NCBI GenBank assembly: GCA_039908285.1
Contig: JAMOBE010000025.1
Span: 1 to 43,181, forward strand
Direction: 5' to 3'
Length of the DNA: 43,181 nucleotides
From: JAMOBE01 sp039908285
GTDB taxonomy: Bacteria; Pseudomonadota; Alphaproteobacteria; Rhodospirillales; Rhodospirillaceae
Below are positions 1 to 7,940 of this stretch, piece after piece. The notes under the pieces were generated by a model, which saw only the letters and a list, made by a program, of their open reading frames with translations, was not told where the DNA came from and did not search any database. The first letter of the stretch is position 1. Each line of letters starts with the position of its first letter. The position numbers and the translations under genes were made by a program.

Positions 1-189
1 AGGCCGCCCGAGCGCGCGCCAGGGGATACCGCAACACAACAACCTTTGCGACAATCATCTACCTCATCGCCGCGCCCCTGGGCGACATCCTCGTTTCCAC
101 CTGAAACGTCGAAGAACCTTTTTTGTCCGGGGGGAGATCGTCAGCGGGGTTTCGTCAGCGGGGGATGCCGCCCGCAAAACCCCTTCCCC

Positions 190-993
190 TCAGGGAAACG
201 CCCGCAGCACTGGAAATCCATCGGTCCAGGTGCAGAAGCCCTGCCCCATGCGGCGCCGTTTGTGCCAGCCGGTCTTGTCCAGGCGATAGCTGACGTAAAC
301 CTCGCCGAAGCCGGTGCCGTCGGTCTCGTCGGAGCGGCAGATCACCTGGTAGATGTCGCTGCCGCGGCCCGATGCGGGAATGATGCGCCAGTCGGTGCCG
401 GGGCTGCGCTGCAACACCATGTCCTCGGGCGCGTTGGTCTCGTCGTCGATGGCGGTGGAATAGCGGATGGCGCCCTGCTCGATGGTGAAGACGCGGCCGT
501 AGGTGCCGGTGAACTGTCCGAAGCCGCCCTGGGAGGTCTCGATCACGAACTCGTGCGGTGCCGACGAGGTCAGGGCCACCGCCCGCAGCCGGGCGAACGG
601 CGTGCCGAGGAAGATCGTCTCCACCGTCTTGCCGTCGTCGTCGTGGATTACCATCTGGGCCTCGGCGAGGGCCTGGGCGTCCATGGTCTTGGCGACCTCG
701 GTGTCCTCGGTGTAGCCGAAGAAATAGTACTCCTCCATGGCCGGGCGCGACAGGGCGGTGATCCGCTGGTCCACCAGCAGCGCCAGGTGGCCCGACCGCC
801 CGTGGGTCCTGGTCTTCAGCGGATGACGGATCTCCAGCTTGTATCCCGCAGGGATGTCGTGCGGTGGTTCGTCGTCCTTCGCCCATGGCCGCGACGGACA
901 GGACAGGCCGGCCGCACTGCCTGCAAGCATCAGGCGAAGCAGGCGACGGCGCGACAGGGGGGCGGGGGGGTGGTTCTCGATCGAATACGTCAT
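190..993 (-). CDS. Tat-exported protein of unknown function
   Basis: The 267-residue product starts with a twin-arginine type leader: SRRRLLRL near residue 14, then a hydrophobic stretch ending about residue 38 (PSRPWAKDD). It is therefore probably exported folded to the periplasm. The mature part is about 230 residues, beta-rich in appearance, with two cysteines near the C-terminus (VICRSD and GFCTW). I recognise no catalytic motif or family. Its ATG lies 9 bases after the stop of the CBS/GGDEF/EAL gene, so the two are almost certainly co-transcribed, and a link to c-di-GMP signalling is an inference from that. Nothing suggests truncation. Confidence 0.75.
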   Translation of the reverse strand: MTYSIENHPPAPLSRRRLLRLMLAGSAAGLSCPSRPWAKDDEPPHDIPAGYKLEIRHPLKTRTHGRSGHLALLVDQRITALSRPAMEEYYFFGYTEDTEVAKTMDAQALAEAQMVIHDDDGKTVETIFLGTPFARLRAVALTSSAPHEFVIETSQGGFGQFTGTYGRVFTIEQGAIRYSTAIDDETNAPEDMVLQRSPGTDWRIIPASGRGSDIYQVICRSDETDGTGFGEVYVSYRLDKTGWHKRRRMGQGFCTWTDGFPVLRAFP

Positions 994-1002
994 GTCGAGA
1001 TC

Positions 1003-3534
1003 TCAGGCCCACTCGAGGCGTCGGCAGGTGTTGAGGGCATCGCTCTCGGCGCAGTAGGCGGCGAACTCGTCGGCCGGCATCCCTTGAGCGAAAAGGAACC
1101 CTTGAGCCTCGTCGCAGCCGAATCCCTGCAGCAGGGCCACGTGGGCCGGAGTCTCCACCCCCTCGGCCACCACGGCGAGGCCCAGGCTGTGGGCCATGGA
1201 GATGATGGCCTTCGGAATGATGCCGGCCTTTTCGTCGCGGTCGATGTCGATGATGAAGGAGCGGTCGATCTTCAGAAGATTCAAGGGGAATTTCTTCAGA
1301 TAGGCGAACGACGAATAGCCGGTGCCGAAGTCATCGATGGAAAGGCTGATGCCGCGCTCCGCCAGGCCGCTCAGTATCGTCATGGTGCCGGCGGCGTCGT
1401 CCATGGCGACGCTCTCGGTGATCTCCAGCTCCAGCAGCCGGGCCGGCAGCCGGGTGCGGGCCAGGATGTCGTCCACGACGCCGAGGATGGCGGGGTTGAG
1501 CTGGCGGCCCGAGATGTTGACCGCGACCCTGAGGTCGCCCAGGGTGGCCGACCAGGCCTGGGTCTGCAGGCAGGCGGTCTCCAGCACCCACCGGCCGATG
1601 GGCGAGATGAGGCCGTTGTCCTCGGCGATGGGGATGAACTCGGCGGGCGGCACCATGCCGATGTCCGGGTGAGCCCAGCGCACCAGCGCCTCCATGCCGA
1701 TCACCCGCAGGGAGGAGAGGGAGACCTTCGGCTGGTAGTGAACCAGGAACTCGCCCCGTTCGATGGCGCGGCGCAGCCCACTCTCCAGCCCAAGCCGGCT
1801 GCGGGTGCTGCTTTCGGCCGAGGAGGTCAGGAAACGGTAGCAGTTGCGCCCCTGCTGTTTCGCGCCGCCGAGGGCCAGCTCGGCGCAGGTCAACAGCGCG
1901 CGATGGTCGCTGGTGTCGGCCGGGAACATGCCGATGCCGATGGAGGCGGTCACGTACAGGTCCTGGCCGTGGATGATGAGGGGGGCGGCGATGCGGTCCA
2001 GGATGGCGTGGGCCGCGCGGGCGGGATGCTGTTCGGAGGCCACCCGGCTGAGGAGTACGCCGAACTGGTCACCCCCAAGACGAGCGACCCAGCCCTCCTC
2101 GCCGACGGCGTCGACGATCCGCTGCGACATGGCCACGATGAGGTCGTCGCCGGCCCCATACCCCAGCGCCTCGTTGATTCCCCGGAAACGGTCGATATCG
2201 ACGAACAGCAGTCCCACCATGTACTTCTGTGCGCGGGCGCGCTCGCTGGCCTGGCCCAGGCGCTCGATGAACTGGCTGCGGTTGGGCAGGGTGGTCAAGG
2301 GATCGTAGTTGGCGAGATAGTGAAGACGCGCGGCGTTCTGTTCATTGGAGACGATGTCGGCGAAGATGGCCGCGAAGTTGGACCAGCCCCGGCCCTCGTC
2401 GGCGATGCCCGTCACCGTCACCATCTTCAGGAACAGCTCGCCATCCTTGCGGCGACCCCAGATCTCGCCCTGCCAGGTGCCGTCCTGACGCAGTGTCTCG
2501 GCCATCCGCCGGAAGAAGTCGGGACCGTGGCGTCCCGACCCCACCACCGACAGGGGCTTGCCGATCAGCTCGCCCTCGCCATAGCCGATCAGGTTGCAGA
2601 AGGCGGGATTGACGGAATTGATGATCCCCGCGGCGTCGGTGATGACGATGCCCTCGAGGGTGGTCTCGAAGACCTTGCCGGCGAGACGCAGCTTGCCGCG
2701 GGACAGGGCCAGCGCCTCTTCCCGCTCCTGCAGGGTGTGGCGCAGCTCGGCGACGTATTCGAGTTCGATGCCCTCCAGGATGTCGGCAAAGGACAGGAGG
2801 GCCACGAGGCCGCCGTCGTCGTCCACCACCCCGAGGTGGCGCAGGTTGTTGGCGGCAAGAACCCGGCGGGCGGTATAGAGAGAATCGGACAGCGGCACGG
2901 TGATCAGCGGCCGGCTGGCGTACTGCCCCACGTCGCCCGCCGTCACCGCCTGGCTGAGGAGGCGGACCACGTCACGCTCCGTCAGGATGCCGTGGACGCC
3001 GTCGTCGTAGTTGACCGCGACGGCATCGACGCCGCGGTCGTGCATCATGGCTGCCACTTCGGAGAGTGTCGCGGCTGATTTGACCCACTCGTGCTTGCGC
3101 CGCAGGACCGTCCCGATCTCGCGAAGCTGCATGAAGCACTCGATGCCGTGGTTCAGGACCACGTCGCTCTGGCTGATGATGCCGCGCACCTCACCCTGGC
3201 CACCGCCCTCATCGACCACGAGAAGGTGACGGATTCCGTTTTCCTTCATGTGGATGCTGGCGTCGCCGATGGTGACCTGCGCATCGACCGTCTTCACCGG
3301 CGAACTCATCCAATGGGCGATTGGATCGGCAAGGCGCTCGGGATGGCAGAGGCAGGCCAGGGCATCGCGCTCGGTCCAGATGCCGACGGGGCGGTCATCG
3401 TTCCCCTGCACCACGATGCTGCTGCAGCGAGCCGCGTGCAGGAGTCTTGCGGCTTCGCCAACGGTCAGGTCGGGAGAACAGCAGAGGAGTGACGTCTGGC
3501 AAATACGTCCAACAGGCACGTTGAGCGACGTCAT
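1003..3534 (-). CDS. CBS-PAS-GGDEF-EAL c-di-GMP signalling protein
   Basis: Cytoplasmic 843-residue regulator with no membrane segment. Residues 1-260 hold four CBS motifs (two Bateman modules, usually adenine-nucleotide sensors). A PAS domain follows at about 280-400, then GGDEF (about 405-570) and EAL (about 585-835). The cyclase signature is GGDQF at 487-491, with the fourth residue changed from E to Q, so diguanylate cyclase activity is doubtful. The EAL domain keeps EALVRW (615-620), ELEITES, DDFGTGYSS, KIDRSF and AEGVET, so it should hydrolyse c-di-GMP. It reads divergently from the cytochrome operon across 287 bases. Domain calls are confident; the energy-sensing role is inferred from the CBS modules. 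Confidence 0.93.
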   Translation of the reverse strand: MTSLNVPVGRICQTSLLCCSPDLTVGEAARLLHAARCSSIVVQGNDDRPVGIWTERDALACLCHPERLADPIAHWMSSPVKTVDAQVTIGDASIHMKENGIRHLLVVDEGGGQGEVRGIISQSDVVLNHGIECFMQLREIGTVLRRKHEWVKSAATLSEVAAMMHDRGVDAVAVNYDDGVHGILTERDVVRLLSQAVTAGDVGQYASRPLITVPLSDSLYTARRVLAANNLRHLGVVDDDGGLVALLSFADILEGIELEYVAELRHTLQEREEALALSRGKLRLAGKVFETTLEGIVITDAAGIINSVNPAFCNLIGYGEGELIGKPLSVVGSGRHGPDFFRRMAETLRQDGTWQGEIWGRRKDGELFLKMVTVTGIADEGRGWSNFAAIFADIVSNEQNAARLHYLANYDPLTTLPNRSQFIERLGQASERARAQKYMVGLLFVDIDRFRGINEALGYGAGDDLIVAMSQRIVDAVGEEGWVARLGGDQFGVLLSRVASEQHPARAAHAILDRIAAPLIIHGQDLYVTASIGIGMFPADTSDHRALLTCAELALGGAKQQGRNCYRFLTSSAESSTRSRLGLESGLRRAIERGEFLVHYQPKVSLSSLRVIGMEALVRWAHPDIGMVPPAEFIPIAEDNGLISPIGRWVLETACLQTQAWSATLGDLRVAVNISGRQLNPAILGVVDDILARTRLPARLLELEITESVAMDDAAGTMTILSGLAERGISLSIDDFGTGYSSFAYLKKFPLNLLKIDRSFIIDIDRDEKAGIIPKAIISMAHSLGLAVVAEGVETPAHVALLQGFGCDEAQGFLFAQGMPADEFAAYCAESDALNTCRRLEWA

Positions 3535-3587
3535 CCCCTTGCCCCCCCGCTTTCCGACGGGAGCTTACCATGTCCGCAGGAACGGGG

Positions 3588-3602
3588 CTACCGGTTCGGT
3601 AG
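3588..3602. promoter_or_regulatory. 15-bp inverted repeat in the divergent intergenic region
   Basis: CTACCG-GTT-CGGTAG is a perfect 6-3-6 inverted repeat. It lies between the c-di-GMP gene (start 3534) and the sigma-54 promoter at 3721, so it could serve either direction. No protein can be assigned to it, and it may be chance. Confidence 0.3.
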
Positions 3603-3632
3603 GAGGCCGGTTCTCCCCGGGGTACCACCTCC

Positions 3633-3662
3633 TTCCCGATTCCAGGAGACGAAATTCCCGAA
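3633..3662 (+). promoter_or_regulatory. Candidate upstream activator sites for sigma-54 promoter 1
   Basis: Two direct copies of the half-site TTCCCGA lie at 3633-3639 and 3655-3661, 22 bases (about two helical turns) apart and 60-90 bases upstream of the -24 element at 3721. The same half-site forms the palindromes upstream of the second sigma-54 promoter (7771-7801). Shared sequence and shared distance suggest binding by one enhancer-binding protein, most likely the NtrC-type regulator at 20247-21605. This is inference from pattern only. Confidence 0.45.
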
Positions 3663-3720
3663 AATGAATAACCACCGCGTGAGCCGTTTTCAGGTGTCAG
3701 GAAATCGGCCGCGCCACGGT

Positions 3721-3736
3721 TGGCACGGTACATGCT
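3721..3736 (+). promoter_or_regulatory. Sigma-54 (-24/-12) promoter of the cytochrome operon
   Basis: TGGCACGGTACATGCT matches the sigma-54 consensus TGGCACG-N4-TTGCW at every position except the first T of the -12 box (A here). The invariant GG (3722-3723) and GC (3734-3735) have the exact 12-base register. Transcription would start near 3747, giving a leader of about 75 bases before the ATG at 3822. A sigma-54 activator with a GAFTGA loop is encoded near the end of the same locus. Confidence 0.8.
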
Positions 3737-3759
3737 TATATACGGGCGCAACAGACATT

Positions 3760-3797
3760 CACCAAACGACACACCAACGCAACACACCAAAACGACT
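3760..3797 (+). repeat. Imperfect CACCAAACGAC repeats in a G-poor leader
   Basis: Three imperfect tandem copies of 12-13 bases (3760-3771, 3772-3784, 3785-3797) make a leader rich in A and C and nearly free of G. It would be single-stranded in the mRNA, directly before the AGGAGG ribosome site (3810-3815). It may aid translation or bind a protein; no function is shown by the sequence. Confidence 0.5.
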
Positions 3798-3821
3798 GCG
3801 TGTTAGATCAGGAGGCATACC

Positions 3822-4661
3822 ATGGTGACCACAGGGATGAATCGCAACGCTCTCCGGACAATGCGGGGGCTGCTGAGCGCCGGATGGGTGCTCCTGCTGG
3901 CAGCCAGCCTCACCCCGGCGACTGATGCGCAGGCGGCGAGCGGCATTGCCAACACGAAGCACAATCTCGGCACGGCCGGCACGAAGGAAAATCACCTGGC
4001 CACCGGTACCGGCGAAATCTGCGTCTTCTGCCACACCCCGCACGGATCGGACAGCAGCGCTGCCGCCCCCCTGTGGAACAAGAAGGTGCCGGACGCCTCC
4101 AGCATGACGACCTACACCTCGCCCACCATGTTCAACTCCACCACCGTGACCGGCAACATGTCGCTGGCCTGCCTGAGCTGCCATGACGGCAGTCAGGCCA
4201 TGGACACGGTGCTGAACGCCCCGGGTTCGGGCGGCTACAATGCGAGTGGTGCCACCATGGGAACGTGGCAGGGCGCCAATCAGTCGGCCGGAAAGATCAC
4301 CGGCATCGCCAAGATCGGAACGGACTTGTCAAACGATCATCCGGTTGGTATGAAGTACCGGAACCTCACGGGTGAGACCACGGGCATCGGTGCCGAGTTC
4401 AAGCCGATGTCCGGAACCAATCCGCTGTTCTACGTCGAGTCCGGGATCAGCACGGGTGGCGGTTCGGCGTCGGCGCGTGACAAGTTCGATCTGTGGTTGT
4501 TCCCGACCTTTTCGGGAGGTAGTAGCGATGGAGTTGCGCGTGTGGAGTGCGCTACCTGCCATGACCCGCATACCGAGAACGCGACCTTCCTGCGCGTCAC
4601 CAATTCGACTGAGACCGGTGGCACCGCCAGTGGTCTGTGCCTCACCTGCCACCTCAAGTAA
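3822..4661 (+). CDS. Exported tetraheme c-type cytochrome
   Basis: 279 residues with an N-terminal signal peptide (hydrophobic about 17-37, cleavage probably after DAQA) and four CXXCH sites: CVFCH (67-71), CLSCH, CATCH and CLTCH. CVFCHTPHG and CLSCHDG resemble the paired-CXXCH multiheme family. Residues around NTKHN, CVFCHTPHG, PLWN, CLSCHDG and GTDLSNDHP recur almost unchanged at the start of the 11-heme cytochrome (12797-15238), so the two are paralogous there. AGGAGG lies 6 bases before the ATG, which favours this start over the internal ATG at 3837. It is first in the operon and likely surface-exposed or periplasmic. A filament-forming role like Geobacter OmcE (also tetraheme) is possible but unproven. 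Confidence 0.92.
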   Translation: MVTTGMNRNALRTMRGLLSAGWVLLLAASLTPATDAQAASGIANTKHNLGTAGTKENHLATGTGEICVFCHTPHGSDSSAAAPLWNKKVPDASSMTTYTSPTMFNSTTVTGNMSLACLSCHDGSQAMDTVLNAPGSGGYNASGATMGTWQGANQSAGKITGIAKIGTDLSNDHPVGMKYRNLTGETTGIGAEFKPMSGTNPLFYVESGISTGGGSASARDKFDLWLFPTFSGGSSDGVARVECATCHDPHTENATFLRVTNSTETGGTASGLCLTCHLK

Positions 4662-4674
4662 TCCTGGAGTGTCG

Positions 4675-5871
4675 ATGCGCCGGTTCGGCTTTCTCATCGG
4701 CGGATTGACAGCTCTGCTGCTCGGCCAGCCCTCGCTGGCCGACGCGGCGGACCCCACCGCCGGGACACCCAAGGGCGCGGCCGCCGAGACCCAGAAGGGC
4801 TCGGCGGTCGTTCCGTTGAAAAACACCGCGGCCGCTCCCGCGAAGGATGCGGCCGCTCCTCCCAAAGCGACGGCCGCCCCCCCCAAGGCCGCGGATCCCA
4901 AGGCCGCCCCCCCCAAGGCGGCAGAGGGTGCGCCGAAGGGCTCGGCCGTCGATACACAGAAGGAATGGGCCCCTGGGGACGTGATTGCCAAGGTCGATGG
5001 GACGATCATCAACGCCGAGGACTTCGACGCCGCGCTAAGTCGTGCCGCGCGGCAGCGGTACTATCACGGCAAGATCGATCCGAATAAGCTGGTTGAGCTG
5101 CGTCGTGTCGTCGTCGATGAACTCATCGACGAGCAGTTGCTGCTGCGCGAGGCTGACAGGCGCGGCGTCGCCGCCGATCTTGCGGACGTGGACAGCAAGA
5201 TCACGGCGATGGATGAGCGATACAAGGACAGTCCCGAGTGGAAGGCTCAGCGGGACCAGGCGCTGCCGGTGATGAAGGAAAGGATGATCATCAACAGCCG
5301 CAAGAATCAGATCGAAAAAGTGGTTCGCGACGTTGCGCCTCCCGACGAAGAACAGCTCAAGGCCTATTACGAGGGGAACAAGGACCTGTTCACCGAGCCC
5401 ATGCGGACCCGTGTGGCGCTCATTCTGCTGAAGGTCGATCCTTCGGCCGCCAAGGTGACGTGGGAGGAGGCCGCCGCCGAGGCAGCCCGCATCCGGGCCA
5501 AGATCGCCGCCGGCACCGATTTCGCCGAACTCGCCAAGCTTCACTCGGGTGACAAGACGGCGGAACAGGGTGGCGACATGGGGTACATGCATGTCGGCCG
5601 GCTCGGTGCCGAGGCACATCAGGCGGTGGAAAAGCTGGCCGTCGGCGAGGTCACCGAGCCGGTCGAGCTTCTGGAGGGCTACGCGCTGTTCAAGCTTCTC
5701 GACCGGCGACCACCCAGACTGCGCCCTCTTGTCGACGTGCGCGAGCGGGCGAAGGATCTTTACGTCCGCAACAAGGGGGACGAGGCATGGACCGCGTTTG
5801 TCGCCCGGCTTAGGACGGGTGTCTCCATCTGGGTCAACCCCGAAATCACGGCGGCGGCGCCGACCCCATGA
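4675..5871 (+). CDS. Parvulin-type (PpiC/SurA-like) peptidyl-prolyl isomerase
   Basis: 398-residue exported folding factor. A signal peptide (about 1-24) is followed by a low-complexity Ala/Pro/Lys linker (about 25-95), a helical SurA-like N-domain with VDELIDEQLLLREADRRGV (about 140-165), and a parvulin domain at about 241-350 with the typical FAELAKLHS, GGDMGYMHVG and VTEPVELLEGYALFKL segments. Such proteins chaperone or isomerise prolines in outer-membrane and periplasmic clients; here the clients are probably the neighbouring barrel and cytochromes. The start was chosen at the ATG with GGAG 5 bases upstream and a good signal peptide. Its stop overlaps the next start (ATGA). Confidence 0.9.
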   Translation: MRRFGFLIGGLTALLLGQPSLADAADPTAGTPKGAAAETQKGSAVVPLKNTAAAPAKDAAAPPKATAAPPKAADPKAAPPKAAEGAPKGSAVDTQKEWAPGDVIAKVDGTIINAEDFDAALSRAARQRYYHGKIDPNKLVELRRVVVDELIDEQLLLREADRRGVAADLADVDSKITAMDERYKDSPEWKAQRDQALPVMKERMIINSRKNQIEKVVRDVAPPDEEQLKAYYEGNKDLFTEPMRTRVALILLKVDPSAAKVTWEEAAAEAARIRAKIAAGTDFAELAKLHSGDKTAEQGGDMGYMHVGRLGAEAHQAVEKLAVGEVTEPVELLEGYALFKLLDRRPPRLRPLVDVRERAKDLYVRNKGDEAWTAFVARLRTGVSIWVNPEITAAAPTP

Positions 5872-7751
5872 ATCGGGCTATCGCGGTCCTGGGCGTCCTG
5901 CTGGGCGTCTTGTGGACCGCGCTTCCGTGTCGTGCCGAGGACGAGGCCGAAACCGATTACCTGGACTTTCTTGACGTACTCCCCCCAGTCTCTCTGTCGG
6001 GGTCGCTCTCCTACTCGGTCACCCAGAGCCGCAGCCCGCGGGGCGACAGCACCCTCAACCAGGGTACGAATTTTACCGTTGACCCCAACACCTACATCTA
6101 CGAACCCTGGCTCGCCACGGTGACCAGCACGATCAACGTGTCGATGAACAGCCAGGGATCGCAGAGCATCGCATCGGGACAAAGCCTGGCGACGACCGAC
6201 ACGGTCACCGGGTCGGTGATGATCAATGTCCTGCCGCAGAGCGAGTATCCTGTCGATCTATTCTACAGCAGTTTTGACAATACCGCGCAGATGGATGATT
6301 CCGTCAACAACTCGTCGGGTCAGACCATGCGCATCTCGGCGCAGCAGAAGCCATGGGAAGATCTTTCCCTCCGCACGATCCTGCAGGTCGATCAGACGGT
6401 GGACAGCTCCGGTGCCGGGGCGGTTTCCTCCCAGATCCAGGTGGATGGCGACAAACGGTTCGACGAGGATTACATGCGCGCCGGGCTCGATCACCGCATT
6501 TCGCAATACACGGGTGGTGGTCTCGGTGTTGCCACCGCGAACATCAGCAGCGGCACGCTCCGCTACCGGTCCCGGCCGTTCGACACGGTCACCAGCGACA
6601 GCATGACCACCGTTCGCTTCAGCAGTACCGCCGACCAGGAGGCGATGGAGGATGCGGCGGTGATGCAGGGTGTCACCACCTCCATGTGGCGTCCTTCGTT
6701 CGCCGAAGATGTGATCGTTCATGGCGCCTGGCGGTCGTTTCAGGATCAGGTGCGGACGAGACGGCGGATCAAGACAGGTGGCTACGATATCGAGGATCGA
6801 TCCTCACGCGCATCGATCGGCAATCTGACGACCAGTTATCCCCTGGCGCCGCGCCTGCTGGCGAACTTGGGGTTGAATGGTGGTTTCGACGGCCGGACGC
6901 GCAAGACGACCAGAGTCGGGGGAACCAGCGGCAGCAGGGGAGAGACGTCGGACGTGATGAGCTTTTCGGCCGGAGGCAACGGGGCGATCAACTATACCTC
7001 CGAGAGCAACGATTGGCAGGGCTTCACCTGGATATGGAATGTCGGTGGGGGGGGATCGATGAGCGTGGCCACCGCGGGGGCGTCGCATTCGGAGGAAACC
7101 CATGTCGGACATTCCCTGTCCCGGCCGCTTGAATTTTTCTACGGACCGCCGATCACCGTCAGTCTCAGCGAGAACCTCGGTTTCAATTTTGGCACCAGCG
7201 GCATGACGATCCCCCTCAATCACTCGATGGGGCTTGGGCAGAGCAGTCGTGACGGCAAGACCTGGGACATGTGGAGCTTCACCTTCTCCGACAGCCGAAG
7301 CTTCGGGGTCGGCGCCGCAACGTATCAGCTTGCCAACATCCAGTTGACAAAGGGGTACGATCCGGATCGCTTTTCCAGTTGGAGCGCCGGGTTGACCTAT
7401 CAGCTCAGCCGTCAGACCAGTGAGACCGAAGTCGGCACCATGCGCGACACCATGGGTGGGAGCATAAGCTATCGAATGCGGGACATTTTCGGTGTCGATA
7501 ACCTTGGATTCTCGTCCGATCTGTCGTTCAATCCTCCATCTCTGATGTCCGTCTCATCCCAGCGCTCGCGAGATTTCAGCTCCTCCAGCGCCACGGCGAC
7601 GAAGCAGCCGAGCGCCTTGGGGAGTCAGCGATGGAACAATCGTCTGGACTATGTCATAGGCATGGTGCGCGCCAACCTGATCGCGCGGATCAACAACGGC
7701 GGGGACGGCATGGGGCAGACCATCCTGTTCCAGGTCTCCCGTCGGTTCTAG
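5868..7751 (+). CDS. Outer-membrane beta-barrel protein, putative porin of a cytochrome conduit
   Basis: 627 residues with a signal peptide (cleavage near CRAED, residue 23). The rest is alternating amphipathic strands rich in Ser, Thr, Gly and Asn, ending in QVSRRF; the terminal phenylalanine is the usual outer-membrane barrel signal. There is no CXXCH motif. Translation is coupled to the prolyl isomerase gene by an ATGA overlap. In porin-cytochrome systems a barrel of this kind sheaths a multiheme cytochrome, and the cytochromes around it suggest the same here. That role is inferred from context; the family could not be named from sequence alone. It ends the first transcription block, before a 189-base gap carrying a second promoter. 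Confidence 0.82.
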   Translation: MNRAIAVLGVLLGVLWTALPCRAEDEAETDYLDFLDVLPPVSLSGSLSYSVTQSRSPRGDSTLNQGTNFTVDPNTYIYEPWLATVTSTINVSMNSQGSQSIASGQSLATTDTVTGSVMINVLPQSEYPVDLFYSSFDNTAQMDDSVNNSSGQTMRISAQQKPWEDLSLRTILQVDQTVDSSGAGAVSSQIQVDGDKRFDEDYMRAGLDHRISQYTGGGLGVATANISSGTLRYRSRPFDTVTSDSMTTVRFSSTADQEAMEDAAVMQGVTTSMWRPSFAEDVIVHGAWRSFQDQVRTRRRIKTGGYDIEDRSSRASIGNLTTSYPLAPRLLANLGLNGGFDGRTRKTTRVGGTSGSRGETSDVMSFSAGGNGAINYTSESNDWQGFTWIWNVGGGGSMSVATAGASHSEETHVGHSLSRPLEFFYGPPITVSLSENLGFNFGTSGMTIPLNHSMGLGQSSRDGKTWDMWSFTFSDSRSFGVGAATYQLANIQLTKGYDPDRFSSWSAGLTYQLSRQTSETEVGTMRDTMGGSISYRMRDIFGVDNLGFSSDLSFNPPSLMSVSSQRSRDFSSSSATATKQPSALGSQRWNNRLDYVIGMVRANLIARINNGGDGMGQTILFQVSRRF

Positions 7752-7770
7752 GCGGGGGGGCGTGTGTCAC

Positions 7771-7801
7771 TCCCGATACGGGACCTTCCCGATATCGGGA
7801 A
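7771..7801 (+). promoter_or_regulatory. Two stacked palindromes, candidate activator sites for sigma-54 promoter 2
   Basis: TCCCGATACGGGA (7771-7783) is a 5-3-5 inverted repeat, and TTCCCGATATCGGGAA (7786-7801) is a perfect 16-bp palindrome. They share the TCCCGA half-site found upstream of sigma-54 promoter 1 and lie 64-94 bases before the -24 element at 7865, a normal distance for an NtrC-type enhancer. No T-run follows, which argues against a terminator for the barrel gene. Confidence 0.6.
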
Positions 7802-7864
7802 CGGGAACGGATGGCGAGGGAATGCCGTTCGGAAAAGGTATTTTGGATCAAACGGATTGCCGCA

Positions 7865-7880
7865 TGGCGTACGCATTGCA
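7865..7880 (+). promoter_or_regulatory. Sigma-54 (-24/-12) promoter of the c7 cytochrome block
   Basis: TGGCGTACGCATTGCA keeps TGGC and TTGCA in the exact sigma-54 register (GG 7866-7867, GC 7878-7879, offset 12). Only the less conserved ACG after TGGC differs. The start point would be near 7891, 50 bases before the ATG at 7941. It would allow the downstream part of the locus to be made independently of, or in addition to, the first three genes. Confidence 0.7.
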
Positions 7881-7940
7881 TCCCCCAACCTGTGCCATTC
7901 CGGATGGGGGGCGTTTGGGCCAGCGGCTCAGGAGTAGGGG

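Noticed and set aside
92..108. CGTTTC-N5-GAAACG stem near the left edge as a terminator
   Set aside because: The stem is short and the T-run lies 10 bases away; 1-189 otherwise shows nothing I can support.
46..3078. Open frame of 1010 codons on the plus strand
   Set aside because: It lies antisense to the CBS-PAS-GGDEF-EAL gene and the Tat protein gene, whose products have clear domains. Its translation is low-complexity and arises from GC-rich codon bias.
7771..7801. Palindromes after the barrel gene as a rho-independent terminator
   Set aside because: No T-run follows either stem, and the same half-sites occur before the other sigma-54 promoter, so activator sites are a better reading.
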